Positions 33,713 through 43,033 of a stretch of DNA of 64,000 bases are shown piece after piece. The notes under the pieces are model-generated. The model was not told where the DNA came from. It ran no database searches and worked only from the letters and a program-made list of their open reading frames with translations. Where the stretch lies: contig SVFH01000012.1 of the NCBI GenBank assembly GCA_015056945.1, positions 30,561 to 94,560 on the forward strand, in the 5' to 3' direction. Position numbers and translations under genes: made by a program. The stretch comes from Lachnospiraceae bacterium (GTDB lineage Bacteria; Bacillota; Clostridia; Lachnospirales; Lachnospiraceae). The first letter of the stretch is position 1, and each line of letters starts with the position of its first letter.

Positions 33713-34900
33713 ATGGAGATTAGGTTAAGCGAAGTGAGTACAGCGCTTGAAAGCCGGGAGTTTAAAGTTTATTTTCAACCGCAGTATGATGCAATATCCA
33801 GTCAGATGAAAGGTGCAGAGGCACTTGCGCGTTGGGTGAAAAATGACGGGACGGTAATTCTCCCGAAAGATTTTATTCCATTTATGGAAGAGACAGGTTC
33901 TATTATAGATCTGGACTGGTATATTTTAGATGAAGTCTGCCGCTTTGTGAAAGAGCAAAAGGAAAGCGGTCTTAAGATTGTGCCCATCAGTGTGAATTTT
34001 TCCAGAATTCATTTACAGGAAGAAGATTTTATAGGGAGAATGAATGCTATAACAGATTTCTACGAAGTGGCGCACGATACAATCGTGGTGGAGATAACGG
34101 AAACTACTTTTGTGGAAGATACGGAAAGTGTGAAGGCATTTTGCGAGAGAGTACGTGATAACGGATATAAAATCGCAATTGATGATTTCGGTAGCGGTTT
34201 CTCCTCGCTTAGTTTTCTGAAAGAGATGAGTATTGATATTTTAAAAATCGACCGTTCTCTTTTGAAAGGTAATTTCGAGGATGATAAAGAAAGAATTGTG
34301 CTGGAAACAATTATTATGCTTGCCAACCGTTTGAAATTATGTACCGTGGCAGAAGGTGTGGAAACCAAAGAACAATTAGGTTTTCTGCGTACCTGTGATT
34401 GTACGGAGATTCAGGGATTCCTTTTTGCCAAACCGATGCCTGTTCCTGATTTTGTTTCATTGTGTGCAGAGGAAACACCGGCACCGGAGGAAGATATTCT
34501 TGTGTTGCAGAACAGAAACAGTGCAGTGGAACTTTTGCTTGAAGCGGTGTTTGATAAATTTCCGCTTGTGATTTTTGCAAATCTTACACGCAACAGTTAT
34601 TATATGATGGCTTATGAGAATTTCACGACAACCAAATGTACCGCAGCAGGTAAGTTTGATGAATTGATTAAAGGCGGCGCGTTGACGATGCACCCGGATG
34701 ATAAAATGCTGTTTGAAGAAACCTTTCGTCGTGAAAATCAGATTCAGGCATATGAAGAAGGGCAAAAGCGAATAAGTCTTGTGACAAGACAGTTAGGTGA
34801 TGACGGCGTTTATCGTCGCGTTGAGACAACGAATTATTTCGTTAAAAATCCTGCAAGTGAAGATTTGCTGATTATTACGCTTTGCGCAAATCTTGATTAG
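33713..34900 (+). CDS. EAL-domain c-di-GMP phosphodiesterase
   Basis: A 395-residue cytoplasmic protein. The EAL domain (about residues 1-250) keeps the catalytic set: E36-A-L-A-R, N95 in SVNFS, E127 in VEITE, D157-D158-F-G-S-G, K in LKIDRS, E in AEGVE and Q in IQGFLFAKP, so hydrolysis of c-di-GMP to pGpG is expected. The last ~120 residues (NRNSAVELLL onward) look like a PAS-type fold, possibly a sensor or regulator, an uncommon order (EAL first). AAAGGAG 8 bp upstream supports ATG 33713 over in-frame starts at 33662 and 33689. The polymerase gene begins 20 bp after its stop. Confidence 0.88.
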   Translation: MEIRLSEVSTALESREFKVYFQPQYDAISSQMKGAEALARWVKNDGTVILPKDFIPFMEETGSIIDLDWYILDEVCRFVKEQKESGLKIVPISVNFSRIHLQEEDFIGRMNAITDFYEVAHDTIVVEITETTFVEDTESVKAFCERVRDNGYKIAIDDFGSGFSSLSFLKEMSIDILKIDRSLLKGNFEDDKERIVLETIIMLANRLKLCTVAEGVETKEQLGFLRTCDCTEIQGFLFAKPMPVPDFVSLCAEETPAPEEDILVLQNRNSAVELLLEAVFDKFPLVIFANLTRNSYYMMAYENFTTTKCTAAGKFDELIKGGALTMHPDDKMLFEETFRRENQIQAYEEGQKRISLVTRQLGDDGVYRRVETTNYFVKNPASEDLLIITLCANLD

Positions 34901-34920
34901 GCAGATAATTCGGAGATGGG

Positions 34921-36177
34921 ATGAGAAGCTATATTTGTATTGATTTGAAATCTTTTTATGCTTCGGTCGAATGCGTAGAACGTGAGCTTGATCCTATGAC
35001 AACCAGTCTGGTTGTGGCAGACCCGGAGCGAACGGATAAAACAATTTGTCTTGCGGTTTCTCCTGCTTTGAAGGAACAAGGCGTCAGGAACAGATGCCGG
35101 GTTTTTGAAATTCCGCAGGGTATTTCGTATATTACGGCTCCGCCGCGTATGCAATTGTATATTGATTATTCCGCAAATATTTACAGAATATATTTGAAGT
35201 ATTTCTCTAAAGAAGATATTCATGTTTATTCCATAGATGAAGTTTTTATTGATGTGACCGATTATGTGAAAATGTATGAAATGACGCCACGGGAACTCGG
35301 GGAAGCGGTTATGGAAGATATCCTGCGTACGGTCGGAATACCTTCGACCTGCGGCATCGGAACGAATCTTTATCTGGCTAAGATTGCACTTGATATTACA
35401 GCGAAGCATGCGGAAGACAGGATCGGAGAGCTGGATGAAGCAATGTATCAAAGGACGTTATGGGATCACCGGCCGTTGACCGATTTCTGGAGAGTGGGTC
35501 CGGGGATTGCCAAAGAACTTGAGCGACGCGGAATCTATACCATGCGCGGAATTGCTATGGCGCAGGAAGAGAGTTTGTATCATCTCTTTGGTGTAGATGC
35601 GGAGCTTTTGATTGATCATGCGTGGGGGCGGGAAACAGTTACCATTGCGGATATTAAAGCGTATAAGGCTGAGAATAATTGTCTTAGTAGCGGTCAGGTG
35701 CTTCCTTGTTCGTATTCTTATGAGAAAGCTGCCCTGATTGTGAAAGAAATGGCAGATCTTTTATGTTTGGATCTGGTGGATAAAAATCTTGTTGCAGAGG
35801 CGGCAACCCTTCATATTTCCTATGAAAAAAGTCTTTGCAGAGATTCCTCACATGCGACGGTTTCTTTCGTTATGCCGACTTCTTCTTCAAGATTAATTAT
35901 TCCGGAAATAGAGAAGCTCTATCGCCGGATTGCGGATAAAACGGGCGGAGTCAGGCGCGTAAATCTGACGTTTCAGAGAGTACGCGAGGAAGAATGCAGA
36001 CAATATAGTTTTCTTGTGGATACCGAAGAACTGGAACGTGAAAAGAAGATACAGCAGGCAATGCTTTCTATTAAAAGAAAGTTTGGTAAAAATGCTGTTT
36101 TAAAAGGGATGAACCTTGAAGAAGGCGCAACAACAATGGAACGAAACAGACAGATCGGAGGGCATAAAAGTGGCTGA
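34921..36177 (+). CDS. Y-family translesion DNA polymerase (UmuC/UvrX-like)
   Basis: A 418-residue polymerase. Metal-binding acidic residues are in CIDLKSFYASVE at the N-terminus and in YSIDEVFID (about residue 110). A helix-hairpin-helix region (VGPGIAKELERRGI) and little-finger domain follow, ending in the family tail GATTMERNRQIGGHKSG, characteristic of the Gram-positive UvrX/UmuC-like subgroup rather than DinB. It bypasses damaged DNA bases at low fidelity. It is followed, with 8-bp overlap, by a small YolD-like gene, a usual partner. It probably shares a transcript with the EAL phosphodiesterase; I did not find a clear LexA box ahead of it. Confidence 0.9.
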   Translation: MRSYICIDLKSFYASVECVERELDPMTTSLVVADPERTDKTICLAVSPALKEQGVRNRCRVFEIPQGISYITAPPRMQLYIDYSANIYRIYLKYFSKEDIHVYSIDEVFIDVTDYVKMYEMTPRELGEAVMEDILRTVGIPSTCGIGTNLYLAKIALDITAKHAEDRIGELDEAMYQRTLWDHRPLTDFWRVGPGIAKELERRGIYTMRGIAMAQEESLYHLFGVDAELLIDHAWGRETVTIADIKAYKAENNCLSSGQVLPCSYSYEKAALIVKEMADLLCLDLVDKNLVAEAATLHISYEKSLCRDSSHATVSFVMPTSSSRLIIPEIEKLYRRIADKTGGVRRVNLTFQRVREEECRQYSFLVDTEELEREKKIQQAMLSIKRKFGKNAVLKGMNLEEGATTMERNRQIGGHKSG

Positions 36178-36358
36178 GCGGCAAAAGATGAGCGCTGCAA
36201 AACGAGCGAAACAATTTATGCCGTTTGCGGCATTGAAGGGCTTTGAAGAAGCGCTTGAAGAAGCAGAGGCTGAGATGGAGGAAAAGGCAGTGGTATCGAT
36301 GCGTAAAGAAGAGTTACGCAAATTGACACGAAAATATGCAAATGAGTCCGAATTGTAA
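36170..36358 (+). CDS. YolD-like small protein
   Basis: A 62-residue protein starting at GTG 36170, 7 bp after CGGAGGG and overlapping the polymerase end by 8 bp. It contains the family block MSAAKRAKQFMPFAALKGF and an acidic helical remainder. Proteins of this kind routinely follow UvrX/UmuC-like polymerases in Firmicutes and are thought to modulate them. The in-frame upstream extension to 36116 lies inside the polymerase gene and lacks a ribosome site. Confidence 0.8.
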   Translation: MAERQKMSAAKRAKQFMPFAALKGFEEALEEAEAEMEEKAVVSMRKEELRKLTRKYANESEL

Positions 36359-36372
36359 ACGGAGGATAAAAG

Positions 36373-36663
36373 ATGCTTTTCAAAAAAAAGAAAAAGACAT
36401 TTTTTAAAAAGAAAAAAAAGACTGTAAGGCAGAGACTGGAAGCGGATTTGATAAAAATACAGAAGAAGGCGAGAAAAAAGCTTCGAAAGTATTTTAAGAA
36501 TATTCATAAGAAGGAACGGAAATTCCGTGGTCTGATGAAAAACGGAGCGCGTATTCTTGAATTGTCCGTTGATGTGGTATTCGTACTGATTGTGCTTGTT
36601 TTGTTCTGGAAGAAGGCGAAGGATCCGGATTTTCTGAACGATTTCGGTGCGACAAAGCTGTAA
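36373..36663 (+). CDS. Lysine-rich single-pass membrane protein, unknown
   Basis: A 96-residue protein with an extremely basic N-terminal half (runs of Lys broken by Phe, about 30 Lys/Arg in the first 60 residues), one membrane helix (about residues 65-82, VDVVFVLIVLVLFW) and a short tail. CGGAGG precedes ATG 36373, 14 bp after the YolD-like gene, so it is the last gene of that operon. The positive segment could bind DNA, RNA or acidic lipids at the membrane. No family is recognised. Confidence 0.65.
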   Translation: MLFKKKKKTFFKKKKKTVRQRLEADLIKIQKKARKKLRKYFKNIHKKERKFRGLMKNGARILELSVDVVFVLIVLVLFWKKAKDPDFLNDFGATKL

Positions 36664-36686
36664 GCGTGAAATAATTGAATTGACAA

Positions 36687-36714
36687 AAAGGACTTTTTTA
36701 CGAAGTCCTTTTTT
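36687..36714 (+). terminator. Intrinsic terminator of the polymerase operon
   Basis: AAAGGACTT (36687-36695) pairs with AAGTCCTTT (36703-36711), flanked by A and T runs. Confidence 0.88.
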
Positions 36715-36781
36715 GGATTAAAAAAGAATTCTGTGAAACGGAAGGGTTAAAAGGATTTACAGTTTGTTTACAGTTGAGAGG

Positions 36782-36810
36782 TTGAATAGTTGATAAAAAT
36801 CTGATAAAAT
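36782..36810 (+). promoter_or_regulatory. Likely secA promoter
   Basis: TTGAAT (36782-36787), 17-bp spacer, TAAAAT (36805-36810), about 55 bp before the secA start. Confidence 0.65.
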
Positions 36811-36869
36811 AGTCAAGATGTACTGTAAAAAGTAATCGATTTCTATTTATATGATTGGAGTATTAAAGA

Positions 36870-39437
36870 ATGAAACTGGTTGACAAGGTTTTCGGAACGC
36901 ATAGTGAGCGCGAATTGAAACGTAACGCCAAAACAATTGATCGTATCGAAGCGCTTCGTCCTGACATGCAGGCGCTTTCCGATGAGCAGCTCAAGGCTAA
37001 AACAGAAGAATTTAAGAAAAGACTTGCAGAAGGTGAAACGTTAGATGATATTTTGCCGGAAGCATTTGCGGTTGTACGTGAAGCCGGTAAGCGTGTTTTA
37101 AATATGGAGCACTATCGTGTGCAGTTGATAGGTGGTTTGATTTTACACCAGGGCCGTATTGCGGAAATGAAGACAGGTGAAGGTAAAACTTTGGTTTCGA
37201 CATTGCCTGCTTATTTGAATGCATTGACGGGAAAAGGTGTCTTGATTGTTACCGTTAATGATTACCTTGCACACCGTGATGCAACTTGGATGGGACAAAT
37301 CCACGAGTTTTTGGGTCTCAAGGTGGGTGTTGTTTTAAACTCGTTGAAGAATGATGAGAGACGAGAAGCGTACAATTGCGATATCACATATGTAACAAAC
37401 AATGAACTCGGTTTTGACTATCTTCGTGACAACATGGTTATTTATAAGGAAGAAAGAGTTCTTCGTCCGTTGCATTATGCAATCATCGATGAGGTTGACT
37501 CCGTATTAATTGATGAGGCAAGAACACCGCTTATTATTTCCGGACAGAGCGGTAAATCAACCCGTTTGTATGAAGTATGTGATATTCTGGCAAGACAGAT
37601 GAAGCGCGGTGCGGACATGGAAGATATGTCCAAGCTTGATATAATTATGAAAGTCGAGCAGGAAGAAAGCGGTGACTTCGTTGTAAATGAAAAGGATAAA
37701 ATCATCAACTTGACTGCAGCCGGTGTTGCTGTAGTAGAGAAATTCTTCCGCATTGAGAATCTTGCAGATCCTGAGAATATTGATATTCAGCACAACATTA
37801 TTCTTGCTTTACGTGCGCATAATTTAATGTTCCGCGACCAGGATTATGTTGTAAAAGATAATGAAGTTTTAATTGTAGATGAATTTACAGGTCGTATTAT
37901 GCCGGGACGTCGTTATTCTGACGGTCTTCATCAGGCAATCGAAGCAAAGGAACATGTAAAGGTTAAAAGAGAGAGTAAAACACTTGCAACCATTACATTC
38001 CAGAACTTCTTCAATAAGTTTGAAAAGAAAGCAGGTATGACCGGTACTGCTTTGACAGAGGAGAAGGAATTCCGTGATATTTACGGAATGGATGTTATCG
38101 AGATTCCGACAAACAGACCGATTGCAAGACAGGATTTGCATGACGTTGTATATAAGACCAAAAAAGGCAAGCTTCATGCAATCGTAGAGGCAGTTGAAGA
38201 AGCGCATGCAAAGGGACAGCCTGTTTTGGTTGGTACCATTACGATTGAATCATCTGAAGAAATCAGCCGCATGCTTACAAGAAAGGGCATCAAACATAAA
38301 GTTTTGAATGCGAAGTTCCATGAGATGGAGGCGGAGATTGTAGCAGATGCAGGTCAGCACGGTGCAGTTACTATTGCAACTAACATGGCAGGTCGTGGTA
38401 CTGATATTAAGCTTGATGATGCAGCGAAAGCAGCAGGCGGATTAAAGATTATCGGTACGGAAAGACATGAGTCACGTCGTATTGACAATCAGTTGCGTGG
38501 TCGTTCAGGACGACAGGGTGACCCGGGTGAATCCAAATTTTACATCTCTCTTGAAGATGATTTAATGCGTCTGTTTGGTTCAGAGAGATTGCTGCAGGTA
38601 TTTAACTCTCTTTCTGTAGATGAGTATCAGGCGATTGAGCACAATATGCTTACTAAGGCAATTGAGGGTGCACAGAAGAAGATAGAAAGCAATCATTATG
38701 CAATCCGTAAGAATTTGCTTGATTATGACCAGGTAATGAATGACCAGCGTGAAATTATTTATGCGGAGCGTCTCAGAGTGCTTGATGGTGAAAGCATGCG
38801 TGATGTAATCTACAAGATGATTACGGATATTGTAGAAAATATCGTTGATACCTGTATCGGAGATGATGCACATGCTGAGGAGTGGGATTTGGTTGAACTG
38901 AATTCAGCTATTTTACCGATTATCCCATTTGAAACAATTACACTTGATCGAATTGAAAAGCACAAAAAGAACGCTTTAAAGCAGCAGTTAAAGGAAGAGG
39001 CTGTAAAACTCTATGAAGAAAAAGAAGCTTTATTCCCTCAGAGTGAGATGATTCGTGAAGTGGAACGAGTAATTCTTTTGAAAGCGATTGACCGTAAGTG
39101 GATGAACCATATTGATGATATGGATCAGTTGAAGCAGGGTATCGGTATGATGGCATATGGCCAGAAGGATCCGTTGATCGAGTACCGTATGAGCGGTTTC
39201 GATATGTTTGATGCAATGGAACAGAGTATCAAAGAGGAAACAGTTCGTTTGTTAATGCATGTAAATGTTGAACAGAAGGTAGAACGTGAACAGGTAGCAA
39301 AGGTAACCGGAACCAACAAAGATAATTCCGGTCCGAAAGCCCCTTCAAAACGTGCGGATGACAAAGTATATGCAAACGACCCCTGCCCCTGCGGAAGTGG
39401 CAGAAAGTATAAGCAGTGTTGCGGCCGAAATGCATAA
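36870..39437 (+). CDS. secA: Preprotein translocase ATPase SecA
   Basis: An 855-residue motor protein pushing preproteins through SecYEG. Walker [10 protein letters not shown] (about residue 103), [19 protein letters not shown], the preprotein cross-linking and helicase motifs ([23 protein letters not shown]), the scaffold helix, and a C-terminal zinc motif [13 protein letters not shown] are all present. Length and layout are typical of SecA1. A modest TTGGAG site precedes ATG 36870. prfB follows after 32 bp, the common Firmicute order secA-prfB. Confidence 0.97.
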   Translation: MKLVDKVFGTHSERELKRNAKTIDRIEALRPDMQALSDEQLKAKTEEFKKRLAEGETLDDILPEAFAVVREAGKRVLNMEHYRVQLIGGLILHQGRIAEMKTGEGKTLVSTLPAYLNALTGKGVLIVTVNDYLAHRDATWMGQIHEFLGLKVGVVLNSLKNDERREAYNCDITYVTNNELGFDYLRDNMVIYKEERVLRPLHYAIIDEVDSVLIDEARTPLIISGQSGKSTRLYEVCDILARQMKRGADMEDMSKLDIIMKVEQEESGDFVVNEKDKIINLTAAGVAVVEKFFRIENLADPENIDIQHNIILALRAHNLMFRDQDYVVKDNEVLIVDEFTGRIMPGRRYSDGLHQAIEAKEHVKVKRESKTLATITFQNFFNKFEKKAGMTGTALTEEKEFRDIYGMDVIEIPTNRPIARQDLHDVVYKTKKGKLHAIVEAVEEAHAKGQPVLVGTITIESSEEISRMLTRKGIKHKVLNAKFHEMEAEIVADAGQHGAVTIATNMAGRGTDIKLDDAAKAAGGLKIIGTERHESRRIDNQLRGRSGRQGDPGESKFYISLEDDLMRLFGSERLLQVFNSLSVDEYQAIEHNMLTKAIEGAQKKIESNHYAIRKNLLDYDQVMNDQREIIYAERLRVLDGESMRDVIYKMITDIVENIVDTCIGDDAHAEEWDLVELNSAILPIIPFETITLDRIEKHKKNALKQQLKEEAVKLYEEKEALFPQSEMIREVERVILLKAIDRKWMNHIDDMDQLKQGIGMMAYGQKDPLIEYRMSGFDMFDAMEQSIKEETVRLLMHVNVEQKVEREQVAKVTGTNKDNSGPKAPSKRADDKVYANDPCPCGSGRKYKQCCGRNA

Positions 39438-39469
39438 AATATTCGCAAAATAAAAGGTGGTGACGTCAA

Positions 39470-40612
39470 ATGGTAGAACTTGACGCGATGAAATCTGAGC
39501 TTCAGACGTATGTTGCGCCGCTTGCAGAAGTGAAGGATTCGCTGAATCTGGAAGTGAAAGAGCAACGTGCCAATGAGCTTGACAGAGAAATGCAGGAACC
39601 CGGTTTTTGGGATAATCCTGATATTTCCAATCGTAAAATGAAAGAATTTAAAATGTTGCAGGATACAATTAAAACGTATTCTGAATTAGAGTCTGCAGTC
39701 GAAGATATTGGTTTGCTGATTCAGATGGCTTATGAAGAAAATGACGAAGAAATGGTTGCTGAGATCCGTTCTGAGTTAGATGACTTTATTGAAAAATTTG
39801 AAAAAATCCGTATTTCAACACTTTTATCCGATGAATATGACGGAAATAATGCAATTCTGAGATTGAATGCAGGTGCCGGCGGAACAGAGAGCTGTGACTG
39901 GGCATCCATGTTATATCGTATGTATGTAAGATGGGCAGAGCGTAAAGGTCTGACGGTTGAAGTTCTTGATTATCTTGATGGCGATGAAGCCGGAATTAAG
40001 TCTGTATCCTGGCAGGTGAGTGGTGAAAATGCTTACGGATATTTGAAATCTGAAAAAGGGGTACACAGACTCGTTCGTATTTCTCCGTTTAATGCGCAGG
40101 GAAAGAGGCAGACGTCTTTTGTATCGCTTGATGTTATGCCGGAATTACCGGAAGATGTTGAACTGGATATTAACCCGGATGATTTGAGAATTGATACGTA
40201 TCGAAGCAGTGGAGCGGGTGGACAGCATATTAACAAAACTTCTTCTGCAGTCCGTATTACCCATATTCCGACCGGAGTAGTGGTGCAGTGTCAGAATGAA
40301 CGTTCCCAGCACAGTAATAAAGACAAGGCAATGCAGATGCTTAAGGGTAAGCTTATGATGCTTAAGAAAGAGGCAAATGCAGAGAAGCTTTCTGATATTC
40401 GCGGTGAAGTAAAGGAAATTGGTTGGGGTAGTCAGATACGATCCTATGTTATGCAACCATATACCATGGTGAAAGATCACAGAACCGGGGAAGAAACCGG
40501 TAATGTGGACGCTGTATTAGACGGTGATTTGGATAAAATGATGACTGCATATCTCAAATGGAAGAGTCTCGGCGGTATTGCCGGTGACAATGCAGATAGT
40601 CTGGATGTATAA
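39470..40612 (+). CDS. prfB: Peptide chain release factor 2
   Basis: A 380-residue class I release factor reading UAA/UGA. The RF2-specific SPF tripeptide (RISPFNAQG) and catalytic GGQ (SSGAGGQHINKTSS) are present. The gene is open in a single frame from ATG 39470: the in-frame UGA and +1 programmed frameshift found near codon 26 in E. coli and many other bacteria are absent, as the region reads EVKDSLNLEVKEQ without interruption. So this gene lacks that autoregulation. AAAGGTGG precedes the start; a terminator follows. Confidence 0.96.
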   Translation: MVELDAMKSELQTYVAPLAEVKDSLNLEVKEQRANELDREMQEPGFWDNPDISNRKMKEFKMLQDTIKTYSELESAVEDIGLLIQMAYEENDEEMVAEIRSELDDFIEKFEKIRISTLLSDEYDGNNAILRLNAGAGGTESCDWASMLYRMYVRWAERKGLTVEVLDYLDGDEAGIKSVSWQVSGENAYGYLKSEKGVHRLVRISPFNAQGKRQTSFVSLDVMPELPEDVELDINPDDLRIDTYRSSGAGGQHINKTSSAVRITHIPTGVVVQCQNERSQHSNKDKAMQMLKGKLMMLKKEANAEKLSDIRGEVKEIGWGSQIRSYVMQPYTMVKDHRTGEETGNVDAVLDGDLDKMMTAYLKWKSLGGIAGDNADSLDV

Positions 40613-40627
40613 AGAATAAATCAAGAA

Positions 40628-40667
40628 GCCTGTAAATACATAGAACATGTACTTACAGGCTCTTTTC
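40628..40667 (+). terminator. Intrinsic terminator after prfB
   Basis: GCCTGTAAATACAT pairs with ATGTACTTACAGGC (one mismatch), followed by TCTTTT. Confidence 0.85.
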
Positions 40668-40742
40668 AAATATCGTAAAAGAGGTTATAATTGAACAGTA
40701 TGTGATGAAAAATACTTACAAAACATGAAAATGGAGGTATAA

Positions 40743-41894
40743 ATGACAAGATTTGAGTTGATAGCACCTTGCCATTTTGGTTTGGAAGCAGTGTTAAAGC
40801 GCGAAATTAATGATTTGGGATACGAAATCACAGAAGTAATGGATGGCAGAGTTACTTTTGAGGGAGATGCGGAAGCGATTGCATATGCGAATATCTTTCT
40901 GCGCTCTGCAGAACGTATTCTGATTAAAATAGGAAGTTTTCATGCGGAAACATTTGAAGAACTGTTCGTGGGAACGAAGAACTTGCCTTGGGAGGAGTAT
41001 ATTCCTGCAAATGGCAAGTTTGGTGTAGCCAAAGCTGCGAGTATTAAAAGCAAGCTTTTCAGCCCTTCGGATATACAGTCGATTATGAAAAAGGCGATGG
41101 TAGAGCGCATGAAGCAAAAATATCATCTGGAATGGTTTCCGGAGGACGGGGAGACGTATCCAATCCGCGTTTTTATCAAGAATGATGAGGTTACAGTAGG
41201 TCTTGACACCACAGGAGAGTCTTTACATAAGCGCGGATACCGTAAATTGACGGCAAAAGCACCGATTGCAGAAAATCTCGCGGCTGCTTTGATTATGCTG
41301 ACCCCATGGAAACAGGACAGAATTCTTGTGGATCCTTTTTGCGGTAGTGGTACGATTCCGATTGAAGCGGCTTTGATGGCAGCCAATATTGCCCCGGGTA
41401 TGAATCGCTCTTTTTTAGCTGAAAATTGGAAGCATATTGTGCCGGCAAAGCATTGGTATGACTGCGTGGATGAGGCTAGAGAGAATATAATAACAGATGT
41501 TGAAACAGATATCCAAGGATATGATATTGATGAACAAATGGTCAAAATTGCAAGAGAAAATGCAAAATTAGCCGGCATAAATCACCTGATTCACTTTCAG
41601 ACCAGACCGGTCAATGAATTGAGTCATCCTAAAAAATACGGATTTTTGATTACAAATCCTCCTTACGGAGAACGTTTGGAAGAAAAAGAAGCCCTTCCGG
41701 CGCTGTATTCCACGATTGGAGAGCGTTTTAGGGCGTTGAACGATTGGTCAATGTTCTTAATTACGTCCTATGAAAATGCTGAACGAGATTTAGGAAAAAA
41801 GGCTGATAAAAATCGAAAAATCTATAATGGTATGATGAAAACGTATTTTTTGCAATATTTTGGTCAAAAACCGCCCAGACGTGTTGAAAAATAA
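40743..41894 (+). CDS. ypsC: THUMP-domain 23S rRNA N2-guanosine methyltransferase
   Basis: A 383-residue enzyme with an N-terminal THUMP RNA-binding region (about residues 40-155) and a Rossmann methyltransferase domain with SAM-binding DPFCGSGTIPIEAA (about 198-211) and catalytic NPPYGERL (about 304-311). This is the RlmL N-half/YpsC family that makes m2G in 23S rRNA (G2445 by E. coli numbering). ATGGAGG precedes ATG 40743. rdgB follows 25 bp later, so these are probably one operon. Confidence 0.9.
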   Translation: MTRFELIAPCHFGLEAVLKREINDLGYEITEVMDGRVTFEGDAEAIAYANIFLRSAERILIKIGSFHAETFEELFVGTKNLPWEEYIPANGKFGVAKAASIKSKLFSPSDIQSIMKKAMVERMKQKYHLEWFPEDGETYPIRVFIKNDEVTVGLDTTGESLHKRGYRKLTAKAPIAENLAAALIMLTPWKQDRILVDPFCGSGTIPIEAALMAANIAPGMNRSFLAENWKHIVPAKHWYDCVDEARENIITDVETDIQGYDIDEQMVKIARENAKLAGINHLIHFQTRPVNELSHPKKYGFLITNPPYGERLEEKEALPALYSTIGERFRALNDWSMFLITSYENAERDLGKKADKNRKIYNGMMKTYFLQYFGQKPPRRVEK

Positions 41895-41919
41895 TATATT
41901 TTATTGGAGAAAAGTAAAA

Positions 41920-42516
41920 ATGAAAATTGTTGTAGCTACTGGAAATAAAGACAAAGTTAAAGAAATTAAATCTATATTTAACAATGAAACAGACGAGGTT
42001 TTATCCATGAAGGAAGCCGCAATTACCACAGATGTGGAAGAAACCGGAACAACTTTTGAGGAGAATGCTCTTTTGAAGGCAAGAGCAATTGCGGGAAAAT
42101 GTGACAGTGTTGTCTTATCTGATGATTCCGGTCTTGAAGTAGATTATCTTGATAAGCAACCCGGAATTTATTCGGCACGATATATGGGTGAAGATACTTC
42201 TTATGATATAAAGAATGCAGCAATTATTGATTTGTTGAAAGATGTCGAGTTTGAACAGAGAACGGCGCGTTTCGTTTGCGCGGTTGCTGCAGTGTGTCCG
42301 GACGGAAGAGAGTTTGTGACAAGAGCAACAATGGAAGGGTATATCGGTTATGAACCCAAAGGGGAGAACGGGTTCGGGTATGATCCGATTCTCTATTTAA
42401 AAGAGTACGACTGCATGAGTGCAGAGTTATCTTTGGAAGCGAAGAATGAGATTAGTCATCGTGGTAAAGCTTTTCGTGCAATGAAAGCACTTTTGGAAAA
42501 GGAAGGTATTCAATGA
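41920..42516 (+). CDS. rdgB: Non-canonical purine NTP pyrophosphatase (dITP/XTP)
   Basis: A 198-residue Ham1/RdgB enzyme that removes dITP, ITP and XTP from the nucleotide pool. N-terminal ATGNKDKVKEI, the SDDSGLEVDYL metal site (about residues 67-77), PGIYSARY, GFGYDPI and the late SHRGKAFRA block are intact. TTGGAGAAAAG sets ATG 41920; an in-frame ATG at 41860 lies inside the preceding gene. The stop overlaps the next start (ATGA), a translationally coupled pair as in the ysnA-ysnB pair of Bacillus. Confidence 0.95.
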   Translation: MKIVVATGNKDKVKEIKSIFNNETDEVLSMKEAAITTDVEETGTTFEENALLKARAIAGKCDSVVLSDDSGLEVDYLDKQPGIYSARYMGEDTSYDIKNAAIIDLLKDVEFEQRTARFVCAVAAVCPDGREFVTRATMEGYIGYEPKGENGFGYDPILYLKEYDCMSAELSLEAKNEISHRGKAFRAMKALLEKEGIQ

Positions 42517-43013
42517 GAATATTATTAGTCAGCGATACACATCGTATGAATGGCAATTTTTACGAGGTATTGGAAAAAGAGGCGCCGCTTGATCTGGTAA
42601 TTCATTGCGGAGATGCAGAAGGCAGTGAGTATGAGCTTGCCGCAGTCGCCGGTTGTGATTTTGAATGTGTGTGCGGAAATAATGATTTCTTTACGGTTTT
42701 GCCGAAAGAACGTGTGCTTGATATTGCCGGAAATAAAATATTCGTAACGCACGGCCATTATTATAATGTTTCGGCCGGTTATGACCGTCTTGCGGATGAG
42801 GCACTTTCAAGAGGGTGCAATATGGCATTCTTTGGTCATACGCACATTCCTTTTATGGAGGAAGTAAACGATGTTTTTCTTGTGAATCCCGGAAGTTTGA
42901 CGTATCCGAGGCAACATGGTAGAATACCTACATATGTAATTGTTGAAATAGATGAAAAAGGCGAGGTTTCACTGACGCAATGCAGTGTACGCTCGGAAGA
43001 AGATTCTTTTTGA
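42513..43013 (+). CDS. MJ0936/YsnB-type metallophosphoesterase
   Basis: A 166-residue small phosphodiesterase with the motif series SDTHRM, HCGDAEG, GNNDF, THGHYYNV, FFGHTHIP and NPGSLTYPR. It is the usual partner of rdgB in Firmicutes (YsnB). The natural substrate is not established. The start overlaps the rdgB stop by 4 bp, so expression is coupled. It is shorter than the YfcE paralogue at 5877 and more distantly related. Confidence 0.92.
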   Translation: MRILLVSDTHRMNGNFYEVLEKEAPLDLVIHCGDAEGSEYELAAVAGCDFECVCGNNDFFTVLPKERVLDIAGNKIFVTHGHYYNVSAGYDRLADEALSRGCNMAFFGHTHIPFMEEVNDVFLVNPGSLTYPRQHGRIPTYVIVEIDEKGEVSLTQCSVRSEEDSF

Positions 43014-43033
43014 GAAATGGCAGGGGGATGAAG

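Noticed and set aside
34897..35451. 184-codon - strand frame
   Set aside because: Antisense to the catalytic domain of the Y-family polymerase; no family resemblance.
39470..39560. Programmed frameshift site in prfB
   Set aside because: The frame is open throughout with no in-frame UGA near codon 26.
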